Origin: Streptomyces griseocarneus
GTDB lineage: Bacteria > Actinomycetota > Actinomycetes > Streptomycetales > Streptomycetaceae
Assembly: GCF_014655595.1 (NCBI RefSeq)
Contig: NZ_BNBL01000020.1
Location: 30,364-94,363 of the forward strand
Direction of reading: 5' to 3'
DNA length: 64,000 nt
A program made the translations under genes and the position numbers. The notes under the pieces are model-generated. The model saw only the letters and a list, made by a program, of their open reading frames with translations, was not told where the DNA came from and searched no databases. Positions within the stretch are counted from its first letter, which is position 1. Each line of letters starts with the position of its first letter. Positions 54,610-62,770 of this stretch are shown one piece after another.

Positions 54610-56625
54610 GGCGGGGACGATCCGCCAGCGGCCGGTCTGGCTGGTGGCCTCGAGGCGGCCTTCGAGGGCGGCTTCCTTGAGTCGTTCGGAGACCCATGGG
54701 CGGCTGTAGCCGTGTTCGTCGCACCAGTCGGTGAAGTCCTTCGGGCCGACGATCATCCGCCCTTCGGACTCGAACTGCTCCAGCGCCTGAGCGAACAGGC
54801 GTCGGGCCTCCTTGGGCGACGGCTTGTGGCCGGTGTCCTGCCCGAACATCGGAGCGTCGTCGCCCGGCTCGGGCTCGGGCAGGTCGGCCTCGGGGTCCAG
54901 GTGGGCGTCCTCAGGGTCCACCAGCATGCCGTCCGGCATGTCGTCCTCCTCCACGGCGGCCTGCGCCGCCGGCTCGTCGCCGGGGGCCACCCGGCCGGTG
55001 TAGAGCTGTCCGGCCACGCCTCGGGCAGCCTTGGCGGTGACCGGATCAGCCGTTGCCCCATTGCGCTGCGCCCACAGGGCCAGGACTTCCATCGGCGACA
55101 CGGCGCGGTGGGTGAAGGCCTTGGTACGGCCTGGGGAGGGGTACCGGTCCTCCGGGATGCCGGGCGACACGAGGTAGCAGTAACCGGGCCGCCGGTTGCC
55201 CCAGGCCCCGGGGTGGGCGCCGGCGTCCAGCACGGCTTCGGGGAGGGAGAACCCTTCGTCGCGCGGGTCGCAGCCGAGCGCGACCACGGACGGCAGGGAC
55301 GCGCGGGTACTGGTGCTCATCTGGTCGTAGGAGGGGCGCTGGAGGGAGACGACCAGGGCGATACCCGCGGAACGGGCTTCCTGGGCGATGCCCGTGAATG
55401 CGTCGTCGCCCAACGCCCGCAAAGTGTTGGCGGCTTCTTCCATCCAGGCAACCAGGAACGGCATGCCGGGGCAGCCGCACGCCGTGCCGTCCTTCCGGCA
55501 GGTGTGCTTGCTGCTGTTCTGCACCTGTGCGGCCTCGGGCACCCACTGGCGGTAGCCGTGGTCGCCGAGCCAGCGCGTGCGGGCCGGGATGGCGGCCTTG
55601 AGCGCCTCCACCATGACCTCTGTGCCGGTGCCGCCTTCCTCACCCCAGTCCAGCCCTGGCCGCAGCGGCCTGAAGTCCTGGAACGCCTTGGGGTCGGACA
55701 GCCAGACGATCACGTCCCGGCGGGAGAGTATCTCCGTCAGCAGGTTCAGGGCGGTGTCGCCCTTGCCGGACCCTGTGCCGCCTGCGATGAGCAGGTGGGT
55801 GGAGTTGCGGTTGGCCTCCGGGTCACCGGGCAGCCAGAGCTGGAGCGGGGAGCCGTCGTCGTACCGGCCGATCACGAGCGGGTCGGCGATGGAGCCGCCG
55901 AGCAGGGAAGGGCCCTCCCACTCGACGACCTCCGCCAGCATGTCCTCCGGGACGATGATCAGGTCGCCGCGCCGGGCCGATGAAGGATCCGGCATGTACC
56001 GCACGGCCGTCGTCGGCAGGTCCAGCGCGGAGGCGATCCGCGACAGGCTCTTGGTCACGTCGTCGTTGGTCTGCTCGCCGGCTTCCAGCGCGATGGGTGC
56101 GGTGACACGGTTCGGCTCCACCTTCGCTGTGCCGATCTGCGCCCGGGCCAGCCCGACCTTCTCCAGAAGGCCCTTGTCCGATCCTTCCCCGGTGGCCGCT
56201 TCAGGGTTGCGCCGCATGACCATGCGGATGTTCCACGACAGTGCCACGACCGGCCCGCCCATCAGGTACAGGTCCGGCAGAGGGCCGGTGGTCGGCCCGG
56301 CCAGGCAAGAGGCTGTGAGCCAGGCCGACCCCGAGGCGACGGTGATGGCTGAGTGAAGACGCCGCTGCTGGCTCGTCGACCGGCCCGCCCACCACGTGGC
56401 CCCGGTCAGGGCGACCGAGGCGAGGGTGAGACCGACACCCGCGGCGGCGCTGTCAGCCCACTTCAGGCTCCCCAGCGCACCGGCCAGGCCGACGCCGCCG
56501 ACGCCCAGCCATGGCGGGAGGTGCGGCTTGGCCCGGTGCATCAGGTACTTGCCGATGCCGGCCGCATCCGACGCGCCCTGGAGCTGCTCTTCATGCTGCT
56601 GCTCTGCAGTGTTCCGCTCAGCCAT
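54595..56625 (-). CDS. traB: TraB/FtsK-type DNA-transfer ATPase
   Basis: A 676-residue conjugation translocase. Two or three hydrophobic segments lie at ~40-130, then the RecA-like motor with Walker A LLIAGGTGSGKGDTA (Lys288) and Walker B-like PFLVAWMEEA. The C-terminal winged helix is FTDWCDEHGYSRPWVSERLKEAALEGRLEATSQTGRWRI. It moves double-stranded DNA between mycelia. AAGGAGG precedes the ATG at 56625. The TGTCAG array begins at its 3' end, where its winged helix would bind. Confidence 0.93.
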   Translation of the reverse strand: MAERNTAEQQHEEQLQGASDAAGIGKYLMHRAKPHLPPWLGVGGVGLAGALGSLKWADSAAAGVGLTLASVALTGATWWAGRSTSQQRRLHSAITVASGSAWLTASCLAGPTTGPLPDLYLMGGPVVALSWNIRMVMRRNPEAATGEGSDKGLLEKVGLARAQIGTAKVEPNRVTAPIALEAGEQTNDDVTKSLSRIASALDLPTTAVRYMPDPSSARRGDLIIVPEDMLAEVVEWEGPSLLGGSIADPLVIGRYDDGSPLQLWLPGDPEANRNSTHLLIAGGTGSGKGDTALNLLTEILSRRDVIVWLSDPKAFQDFRPLRPGLDWGEEGGTGTEVMVEALKAAIPARTRWLGDHGYRQWVPEAAQVQNSSKHTCRKDGTACGCPGMPFLVAWMEEAANTLRALGDDAFTGIAQEARSAGIALVVSLQRPSYDQMSTSTRASLPSVVALGCDPRDEGFSLPEAVLDAGAHPGAWGNRRPGYCYLVSPGIPEDRYPSPGRTKAFTHRAVSPMEVLALWAQRNGATADPVTAKAARGVAGQLYTGRVAPGDEPAAQAAVEEDDMPDGMLVDPEDAHLDPEADLPEPEPGDDAPMFGQDTGHKPSPKEARRLFAQALEQFESEGRMIVGPKDFTDWCDEHGYSRPWVSERLKEAALEGRLEATSQTGRWRIVPALTAA

Positions 56626-56637
56626 CACCGAACCTCC

Positions 56638-57171
56638 TTACTGCTGAGCCCAGTCCATGCGCGGAGCCTGAGGACGCCGGGCACGGTGACGAACGCGGTT
56701 GATCTCTTCCTCGTACTGCTGCTGGAACGTGGCGTACGCCGCCGCGGCGTTCTTCGCCGCATCCCGCAGCGCGTCAGCGGACCTCTGGAGCTTGCGGGCC
56801 ACCTTGTGCGCGCGGATCCGCGAGCCCCCCAGCCGCCCCTCGGGGTCCGGCACCGAGGCGAGCACGCCCTTGCAGATCTCGGCACCCATGGCCACCTCGA
56901 TGGACATGGCCACGGCCGCCGCACGCAGGTGGTTGCAGTAGTTGCGCATCAGTGCCGGCGACGAGAAGTCCGGCGGGGCCAGCAGCGCCTCGGGATGCCC
57001 GCCACCGCGGCGACTCGGAGCACCGCCACCGCTGGTGGTCTTATTGCCGGCGTTGACGTTCACCGTGAAGCCCGGGGCAAACCGCGCCTCGAACTTCTTG
57101 GAGTTGAACTTGTTGTGGGCGCCGTTCGCCCCACGCGGGACGTCGGTGCCGTAGCGGGAGCCGTTGGCCAT
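56638..57171 (-). CDS. Transfer-associated soluble protein
   Basis: A 177-residue protein with a Gly/Asn-rich N-terminus and a helical C-terminal half (RNYCNHLRAAAVAMSIEVAMGAEICKGV; KVARKLQRSADALRDAAKNAAAAYATFQQQYEEEINRVRHR), probably a coiled coil. It lies 12 bases upstream of traB in the same operon, the place of TraA-like accessory proteins. The ATG shares a base with the preceding stop (TGATG). Confidence 0.65.
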   Translation of the reverse strand: MANGSRYGTDVPRGANGAHNKFNSKKFEARFAPGFTVNVNAGNKTTSGGGAPSRRGGGHPEALLAPPDFSSPALMRNYCNHLRAAAVAMSIEVAMGAEICKGVLASVPDPEGRLGGSRIRAHKVARKLQRSADALRDAAKNAAAAYATFQQQYEEEINRVRHRARRPQAPRMDWAQQ

Positions 57172-57701
57172 CAGTGGGTCTCCTTACGGGATGCGGGACG
57201 AGAGGCGGGCATGCGGCGCAGCACCGACCAGCCGGTCTGAGTGGTGATGGTGATCAGCAGCCACGTCAGCGGCAGTGGGTCGGTCGTGGGTCCGAAGCTG
57301 GCCGCCAGTGCCAGCCATCCCATGGCGGCCGTGATGACAGCGGCCGACATCAGGCGCCACCTGGATGCCGACTGTCCGGCCGGGCGGTGTGCGTTCACGT
57401 GGACCATCCACCCCAGCGGCAGCACCGCAGCTACGGCAAAGAGCAGGCCGGACCACCAGGCCAGCGCGTGCAGCAGTGCGGTCAGCGGCCATGCGGCAGT
57501 GGCCAGGGCGAGCGGGGCCAGGCGGATGCGGTGGCGCCACAGCAGCCGGGCGAACCAGGCCAGCAGCTCGAGGGACAGCGGCGGGCGCTCGGGCACGACC
57601 ACGACGAACGGGGTGCTCGAGCGACGCCAGCGGGACTGACGGGGGATACGGACCGTGGAGGAACCGGCGCGCACCTTGTGGGACCGGGTACGACTGGACA
57701 C
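57171..57701 (-). CDS. Spd-like membrane protein
   Basis: A 176-residue protein with four hydrophobic segments (WRHRIRLAPLALATAAWPL, ALAWWSGLLFAVAAVLPLGWMV, MSAAVITAAMGWLALAASFG, PLPLTWLLITITTQTGWSVL) and a basic tail. The GTG at 57701 has GGAG 7 bases upstream and is preferred to the ATG at 57743. It fits a plasmid-spread membrane protein. Confidence 0.7.
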   Translation of the reverse strand: MSSRTRSHKVRAGSSTVRIPRQSRWRRSSTPFVVVVPERPPLSLELLAWFARLLWRHRIRLAPLALATAAWPLTALLHALAWWSGLLFAVAAVLPLGWMVHVNAHRPAGQSASRWRLMSAAVITAAMGWLALAASFGPTTDPLPLTWLLITITTQTGWSVLRRMPASRPASRKETH

Positions 57702-57784
57702 GAGGATTCTCCAACGCGAGAACGAGGAGAGCCCGGCACACACCGTGTACCGGGCTCGTGGATGACGGCCTTAGGCAGCACTGT

Positions 57785-59476
57785 TCAGAGGGCGCCGGCC
57801 AGGTCATGACCATTGACAGCGGCCAGGGCGCGCGGTTGGTGCGCGGCGAGCTGCGCGGCGCGCGCGGCTCGGAAGTCGCGCAGCCAGTTGCGGGCGTTTC
57901 CGGGGTCCACGCGGAACCGGTCGGAGAGCTCCGCCGCGGTCGGTTCGTCGTGCCCGTCGGTGGTCAGGCGGTGGAGGTAGAAGGCCCAGCCCTCCTGTTT
58001 GGCCTCTGACTTCCACACCGGCCCGGCGCCACTCAAGGCCGCGTCAGGCGCGTGCGGATGCAGCGCGGCCAGGTCCCCGTGGAGCCGGTCGCGCAGCAGG
58101 GCGGCTTCCTCGATCTGCCCGTTGACCTGCGCCAGCAGCGCTGCACGGGCCTGGTACTGGGTGCCGAGGTCTTGGAGCTGCGCAGTCAGTGTGTCCACGC
58201 GCTCCTGCTGCTCGGCCGCCTGTTGTGCAGCGTGGTGTGCAGCGTCCTTGAGGATCTGTTCCGCGCGCTGCCGCGCGGCCGCTTCCTCCTGCCGCGCGCT
58301 CTCCGCGCGGTGTTCAGCCTCCGCCGCGCGCTGCCGCGCGGTCTCCTCCTGCCCGGCGGCATTTTCTCCCCGGGCCAGCAGCGCCGCGTGCTCCGACTGG
58401 GCGGCCTCCAGTTCCTGCCGCGCGGCGGCCAGGGCATCCTCCGCGCGCTTCCGCGCGGTCTCGGCTTCCTTCCGCGCGTCCTCCGCGCGCTGCCGCGCAT
58501 CCTCCGCCTCCTGCCGCGCCGTCTCGGCCTCGCGCCGCGCGGATTCGGCCTGCGCGGCAAGCGCGGAGGCTTCCTGCCGTTGGACGGCGGGGGTGACGGC
58601 GAGATCCTCGATCAGGGTCAGCACCGCGGTGGTGTCCCGGTAGTCGAGTCGCGCGACTTCCTCCGCGCGGGTCAGGGCACCCAGCCGCCGAACGAGCGCG
58701 AGTGCCTGTCCGGTCTCGGTGGCCACGTCCGCACGGTCCAAGGCCTTTTGAGCCTTGCCGCGCAGCCGCCGCACCCTGGCCGACTTGCCGGCTTCCAGCG
58801 CGAGCCGGAGGCGGTAGATGCGCAGGGCGGCCCGTTGAGCGAGCGCGGCCCGCGCGATGGCGGAGGAGGAGCTGCGGGCGTCCAGTCCGAGCACGGCGAA
58901 CAGGGCGGCCCAGCCGTGCTGCCACAACAGCGCCACCAGCCGCACCGGACCCGGACGCGCGGTCTCTTCCTCCTCCGGACGGGTGTGGTGCAGTTTGCTG
59001 CGAAGCTGCAGTTCGATCAGCCACGCAGCCAGGGCCGGGACTGCGGCCAGCACGGGGCGGGCCCACCAGTTCGGGGCGTGCACGGCGTTCATCGCGGCGG
59101 AGAAACCGACCAGTGTCCAGGCGGTGCGGTGCATCAACCGCAGCTCACGCGTCCACCCCGCCTCCGGGTCCGCCGCCCGGTACATCATGACCAGCAGCGT
59201 CATCTCGGCAGCGTCGAACACCGCGATGAACGCCGATGCAAGCGCCGTGGGCAGAGCGCAGGTATCGGTGGCGAAGCCCCACAGGCCATGCACGCTGACC
59301 GCGACACCGCCCAGCGCCACCACGGCCTGCGGGCCGATCCCGGACAGCCACACCGACCTGCGCAACCGGCCCACACCCCACACAGTCAGGGCCAGAGCCA
59401 GCACCGCGATCACGAGCGGCAGCACCCACGACCAGGCGCCGACAGCACCAGACACGTCAGGGAGCCAGGAAGTCAT
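57785..59476 (-). CDS. SpdB/DUF2637-like membrane protein with long coiled coil and C-terminal HTH
   Basis: A 563-residue protein. The N-terminal ~150 residues have four membrane segments as in DUF2637/SpdB proteins. A helical domain follows, then a striking heptad coiled coil (~310-450) of ARQEAEDARQRAEDARKEAE-type repeats and a Gln/Glu-rich stretch. The C-terminus (~510-545) has a helix-turn-helix (PTAAELSDRFRVDPGNARNWLRDFRAA). It would tether DNA to the membrane across a rod. The DNA of the coil shows a 21-bp periodic CCGCGCG, explained by in-frame heptads. Confidence 0.8.
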   Translation of the reverse strand: MTSWLPDVSGAVGAWSWVLPLVIAVLALALTVWGVGRLRRSVWLSGIGPQAVVALGGVAVSVHGLWGFATDTCALPTALASAFIAVFDAAEMTLLVMMYRAADPEAGWTRELRLMHRTAWTLVGFSAAMNAVHAPNWWARPVLAAVPALAAWLIELQLRSKLHHTRPEEEETARPGPVRLVALLWQHGWAALFAVLGLDARSSSSAIARAALAQRAALRIYRLRLALEAGKSARVRRLRGKAQKALDRADVATETGQALALVRRLGALTRAEEVARLDYRDTTAVLTLIEDLAVTPAVQRQEASALAAQAESARREAETARQEAEDARQRAEDARKEAETARKRAEDALAAARQELEAAQSEHAALLARGENAAGQEETARQRAAEAEHRAESARQEEAAARQRAEQILKDAAHHAAQQAAEQQERVDTLTAQLQDLGTQYQARAALLAQVNGQIEEAALLRDRLHGDLAALHPHAPDAALSGAGPVWKSEAKQEGWAFYLHRLTTDGHDEPTAAELSDRFRVDPGNARNWLRDFRAARAAQLAAHQPRALAAVNGHDLAGAL

Positions 59477-59888
59477 CAGCCCCCTCCTTCACGGTCACAG
59501 GGGTCATGCGCCAGGTGACCTCGCTCGCCGGCCGTCCCGAGCCCGGCTCCCACACGATCGGCGCCCCCTCGCAGGACTCCGCGTGCTCTTCGGCTGCCTG
59601 CGTAGTGCGGTGGATGCTGTGCGGATCGCCGTGGTGCAACAACAGCCACAACGTCACGCCGGTCCGCTTCGCAGCGTCCAGCTCACGCCGCAGCCCCGCC
59701 ACCTCACGCTGCGCGGCGGCCACCTGGCTCTCAGCCGCTTCCGCCCGCGCCGTCAGCTCCCACGCCTCATGCATGCAGTCGGCCAGCGAACGAATCGCCT
59801 GCGCCTGCACATGGGTTGCCCGTGACCGTGCCGCCTGCGCTTCCTCTTGCAGGCCCACCAGCCTGCTGCGCGTGACCAGGCGGATCAT
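59457..59888 (-). CDS. Coiled-coil hypothetical protein
   Basis: A 143-residue protein: residues ~10-75 are coiled coil (LQEEAQAARSRATHVQAQAIRSL; AEAAESQVAAAQREVAGLRRELDAAK), and the remainder is soluble. It overlaps the SpdB-like gene by 20 bases and the gene upstream by 4, so it is co-translated. No domain recognised. Confidence 0.65.
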   Translation of the reverse strand: MIRLVTRSRLVGLQEEAQAARSRATHVQAQAIRSLADCMHEAWELTARAEAAESQVAAAQREVAGLRRELDAAKRTGVTLWLLLHHGDPHSIHRTTQAAEEHAESCEGAPIVWEPGSGRPASEVTWRMTPVTVKEGADDFLAP

Positions 59889-60139
59889 GCCGCCTCCCCC
59901 GTGCCTGAGTGCTTCATCAGAGCCAGACGCACGGCCAGCACCCGACGCAGTGCCCGGCGCAGCCTTCGCGCGTCAAGCTCGGAGGGCACTCGGTCCAGCA
60001 CCGCGATCTGCGCGTCGAGTAGCTCCAGTTCCGCGATGATGAGCGGCATCTCCCGCTCGATCGCGTCCAGCTCAGCGGCCGACGGGCCGCAGTCTTCAAT
60101 GGCGGTAACACCCGCCTGAACAGCATCGATGTACGTCAT
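59885..60139 (-). CDS. Small conserved AICE protein (DUF6284-like)
   Basis: An 84-residue helical protein (CGPSAAELDAIEREMPLIIAELELLDAQIAVLDRVPSELDARRLRRALRRVLAVRLAL) of a type common in Streptomyces integrative elements. AAGGAG lies 8 bases before the ATG. It is the first gene of the long leftward transfer/replication operon, just downstream of the operator-like sites. Function unknown. Confidence 0.75.
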   Translation of the reverse strand: MTYIDAVQAGVTAIEDCGPSAAELDAIEREMPLIIAELELLDAQIAVLDRVPSELDARRLRRALRRVLAVRLALMKHSGTGEAA

Positions 60140-60176
60140 GGGTCGTTGCTCCTTGGGTAGGAACGGCCCGAACCAG

Positions 60177-60204
60177 CGGCTCCGGTGTGCCAGCACCGGA
60201 GCCG
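60177..60204. other. Hairpin in the leader of the leftward operon
   Basis: Arms CGGCTCCGGTG and CACCGGAGCCG (11 bp, 6-base loop) lie 38 bases upstream of the first gene of the operon. It may be a leader attenuator or a protein-binding site. Confidence 0.55.
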
Positions 60205-60549
60205 CCCGCCGTTGAAGTCGGTACATCCGGCTCCCCTCAGCCCCGCCCGTACAAGACGGGCGGAGGAGGCAACCGGCCGCAGCGCACAGCGGCGCTGCGG
60301 AAGGCTGAACAAGAGCTATGCGTGTCTCCTTCGGGACTGCCGCGCCCGTATCAGGTAGCGCGACCACGGCCCGTTCTAGGCAGAGACGTGACCTTTCGGT
60401 CTGTGCCCTCCGGCTGCAAAGGTGCCGGGAACCTCCCCCCGTCCAGATGCGGGGCTCCTGAAGCCCGGTCTCCCAGGCCCCGTTTGTCGTGCAGGTATGG
60501 CGAAGTAGCCCCACCCCGCGGTGCCGGGTGGCAGTGGCCACACAAAGAG

Positions 60550-60573
60550 ACTGGACCGGTGGACCGGTCCAGT
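60550..60573. promoter_or_regulatory. GntR operator candidate 1
   Basis: A perfect palindrome: ACTGGACCGGT, GG spacer, ACCGGTCCAGT. Its core recurs at 60648-60673 and in the gap between the GntR gene and the methyltransferase. Confidence 0.75.
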
Positions 60574-60647
60574 CAAGTAGCTTAACAGCGCTGGCAGTTG
60601 AGTGGAAAGTGTTTGCCCAGCTAGCCGGCCTGATGAGCAATCAAAAA

Positions 60648-60673
60648 AGCTGGACCGGCGGACCGGTCCAGCT
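60648..60673. promoter_or_regulatory. GntR operator candidate 2
   Basis: Inverted repeat AGCTGGACCGG, 4-base spacer, CCGGTCCAGCT, sharing the CTGGACCGG core with site 1. It lies 21 bases from the end of the GntR gene. Confidence 0.75.
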
Positions 60674-60693
60674 CGAGGCGAAAACCTCAGCAG

Positions 60694-61410
60694 CTACATC
60701 ACGTACGTCTCGACCCGCTCAAAGAGCGTGCCGGGCGTGACACCCTCCTCGCACACGAGGGGACGGCCTTCCTGGTCGAGCGCGGTGTGCAGCACGACGG
60801 CCACAGCCGCCTCTCCGGAGAGCGCGAGGTGCCTAGCTTCTTCCGGCGTCGCCAGCCGTACCGTGGTCACGTCCACACCTTCCACGGGGAACCGGCCGGT
60901 CTGACGGCGTACATAGCGCGTTGTCCCTTCCGCGATCGGGGCGGTCTGCGCCAGCCGCGGCGACGGCTCCGCCACGTCGGGTGGGAACCACGCCTCAACG
61001 TAGCTGTGTGGGCTTCCATCGGGCAGTTGGAGCACGCGCACCCGGCGCAGTGCCTGTACTCCAGGACCAAGGCGCAGTGCGGCGGCTACGTTGGCCGGCG
61101 GCTCCGCCCAGTCCGGCTCGCCGACGCGCAGGAATGGCATGCCACCTGCCACTCGAGCGGAGCCTGCCTGACGGTTGCCCGCCGGGCGCGCGACGGGTGT
61201 TTCGGTAACGACAAAGCCGGTCCCTTGGCGGGCCTCGACCAAGCCGTCATTGCGCAGCACGTCCATGGCTTTGATGGCCGTCGCTCGGGACACTGTCCAC
61301 TGTTCAGCCAGGTCTCGCCCTGAGGGCATGATCTCGCCCGGGGCGAACTCCCCTGCCGCGATCCGACGGCGCAGAGACTCCGCGATCTCCTCGTACTTGA
61401 GCAGTGCCAT
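60694..61410 (-). CDS. GntR-family (HutC-type) regulator of the AICE
   Basis: A 238-residue regulator. The N-terminal winged helix is YEEIAESLRRRIAAGEFAPGEIMPSGRDLAEQWTVSRATAIKAMDVLRNDGLVEARQGTGFVV; a HutC/UTRA ligand domain follows (ALRRVRVLQLPDGSPHSYVEAWFP...). GAGGAG precedes the ATG at 61410. By analogy with KorSA of pSAM2 it should repress transfer/replication genes and itself. Three palindromic operator-like sites flank the gene. Confidence 0.9.
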   Translation of the reverse strand: MALLKYEEIAESLRRRIAAGEFAPGEIMPSGRDLAEQWTVSRATAIKAMDVLRNDGLVEARQGTGFVVTETPVARPAGNRQAGSARVAGGMPFLRVGEPDWAEPPANVAAALRLGPGVQALRRVRVLQLPDGSPHSYVEAWFPPDVAEPSPRLAQTAPIAEGTTRYVRRQTGRFPVEGVDVTTVRLATPEEARHLALSGEAAVAVVLHTALDQEGRPLVCEEGVTPGTLFERVETYVM

Positions 61411-61431
61411 GGCTCCTCTTCGGGTAGCTTC

Positions 61432-61452
61432 ACTGGACTGGTCCACCGGTAC
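61432..61452. promoter_or_regulatory. GntR operator candidate 3
   Basis: ACTGGACTGGTCC...CCGGTAC in the 58-bp gap between the divergent GntR and methyltransferase genes. It is a diverged copy of the operators at 60550 and 60648, well placed to autoregulate the repressor. Confidence 0.65.
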
Positions 61453-61468
61453 ACACGATACTGCGTGC

Positions 61469-62284
61469 ATGTCGAACCCAGAGCTAGAGCTAGCGCCGGA
61501 GATCGATTACTTCTACTCGCAAGTCGTTGATGAGAGCGCCCGGCTGAGCATGTCAGCCGACGGGCGCCTGGAACTACTCCGCACGCAGGAGATCCTGCGG
61601 CGCTTCCTGCCGGCAGCGCCCGCCCGCATCCTGGATGTGGGCGGCGGCCCCGGAGTGCACGCCCGATGGCTCGTTGCGGACGGATACGACGTTGATCTCG
61701 TCGATCCGGTCGCCCGACATGTCTCGCAGGCCGCGGAGATCTGCCCCGCCTCCGTCGGCGACGCACGCGCTCTGGCCGCGGGCGATGCGAGCTACGACGT
61801 GGTCCAGCTACTAGGCCCCCTCTATCACCTCCCTGATCGCGCCGAGCGGCTGCAAGCACTTACCGAGGCGGTCCGCGTCGCGCGCCCCGGCGGTCTTGTA
61901 GCCGCGGCAGCGATCAACCGCTACGCGTCGATCTTCGAGCACAGCGCGCTGGCCCAGCTCCAAAAGCCCCGGTTGGAATCGTCGGTATCCGAGATCCTCC
62001 GCACTGCGGTCTACGACGGTCACCGCGGTTTCACCCTCTCCTACTTCCACCGGGGTGAGGAACTTGCCGAAGAAATGCGCTCCGTCGGGCTGACCGATGT
62101 GGCCGTGTTCGGAGTTGAGGGGCCTGCCTGGTCCATGCTGAAGGCCGTGGAGCACAGCTCAGGACTGACGCCGAACGACGACCTCTTCGCATCGGTCCTG
62201 ACGGCCGCCCGGATGGCCGAACCCTATCCGGAACTTCTCGCGGCATCTTCTCATCTCTTGGCCGTGGGGAAGGCCCCTGCGTGA
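61469..62284 (+). CDS. SAM-dependent methyltransferase
   Basis: A 271-residue class I methyltransferase with the SAM motif ILDVGGGPGVHARWLVADGYDVDLVDPV, motif II-like DASYDVVQLLGPLYHLPD and AVRVARPGGLVAAAAINRY. Similar proteins accompany resistance or small-molecule genes; substrate unknown. It has no Shine-Dalgarno sequence, so it may be translated from a leaderless or very short transcript. It is divergent from the GntR gene and shares its operator region, so it is likely repressor-controlled cargo. Confidence 0.85.
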   Translation: MSNPELELAPEIDYFYSQVVDESARLSMSADGRLELLRTQEILRRFLPAAPARILDVGGGPGVHARWLVADGYDVDLVDPVARHVSQAAEICPASVGDARALAAGDASYDVVQLLGPLYHLPDRAERLQALTEAVRVARPGGLVAAAAINRYASIFEHSALAQLQKPRLESSVSEILRTAVYDGHRGFTLSYFHRGEELAEEMRSVGLTDVAVFGVEGPAWSMLKAVEHSSGLTPNDDLFASVLTAARMAEPYPELLAASSHLLAVGKAPA

Positions 62285-62770
62285 GGACAGCAGGGGCGAC
62301 TGCGGAGCGCGGATAGCGCCTGGAGGGGCAGACAATACGCTTAGCCAGCCTGTGGCCAGGTAGGTCGGCCGAACAGACGGAAGGCCTCATGGGCGGTGAT
62401 GTAACTACGCGCAGTGCGGCCTTTAAAACCGTCGGGGCCGATGTCGCCGTGGATGCGCACCCCACACTCTCCGCCTACTGGCCCGTAGGGCCAGCTAGAA
62501 GGGGTTCCCTGGCGCGGGAGGGCGCCCCTTCGGCATAGGCCCTGTCTCACAGTGCTCTGCCTGCTTCTCGATGCTGACCAGGGCGTGTGGCCCATCTGTA
62601 GCCCGGATTCCAAGGTTCGACGGTTGCAAAATAGGCTGTCTCAGCACATACCACCCGCCGTGTCAGCTGTGCGGAAGGCCTTTCCCGGTGCGGGTGGTTG
62701 TCCAGAAGCCTCAAACCGCTCCGACTAGCTCGTATTCACCCCGGGGCCACGCGAGTATGAGAGTTGGGTC
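62285..62770. other. 486-bp gap at the probable right edge of the AICE
   Basis: No confident gene. A leftward open frame at 62341-62613 contains a protein-like stretch (RIHGDIGPDGFKGRTARSY), which may be a gene remnant. TGTCTCAC and TGCTGACCAG at about 62544 and 62573 recur near 45100 outside the integrase but with different spacing, too weak to call as att. Confidence 0.4.

Larger units (their letters stand above)
60140..60693. other. 554-bp regulatory gap of the AICE
   Basis: No convincing gene. It contains an 11-bp hairpin (60177-60204) close to the operon start and two palindromic operator-like sites (60550-60573, 60648-60673), so it is read as the promoter and leader of the leftward operon. 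Confidence 0.65.
45041..62340. mobile_element. Actinomycete integrative and conjugative element (AICE), approximate limits
   Basis: The block has integrase and excisionase at one end, Prim-Pol/ATPase/SSB/DNA-polymerase replication genes, a TraB/FtsK ATPase with Spd-like membrane proteins, and a GntR regulator with matching operator-like sites. That is the pSAM2-class AICE layout, here with a Prim-Pol (RepPP-like) replication module. Nearly all genes read leftward. The left edge lies between the 45040 terminator and the integrase stop. The right edge is placed just after the methyltransferase and is uncertain, because no tRNA gene or long direct repeat was found. Confidence 0.8.

Noticed and set aside
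58260..58560. Regularly spaced CCGCGCG units resembling a CRISPR or satellite array
   Set aside because: The 21-bp period matches in-frame heptads of a coiled coil; there are no conserved repeats with unique spacers.
60187..60585. Rightward 132-codon open frame in the AICE regulatory gap
   Set aside because: It has no ribosome-binding site, a disordered composition and runs through a palindromic operator-like site.
62341..62613. Leftward 90-codon open frame at the AICE edge
   Set aside because: Only a short stretch looks protein-like; there is no ribosome-binding site and the N-terminal half is non-coding in character, so it is mentioned only as a possible remnant.
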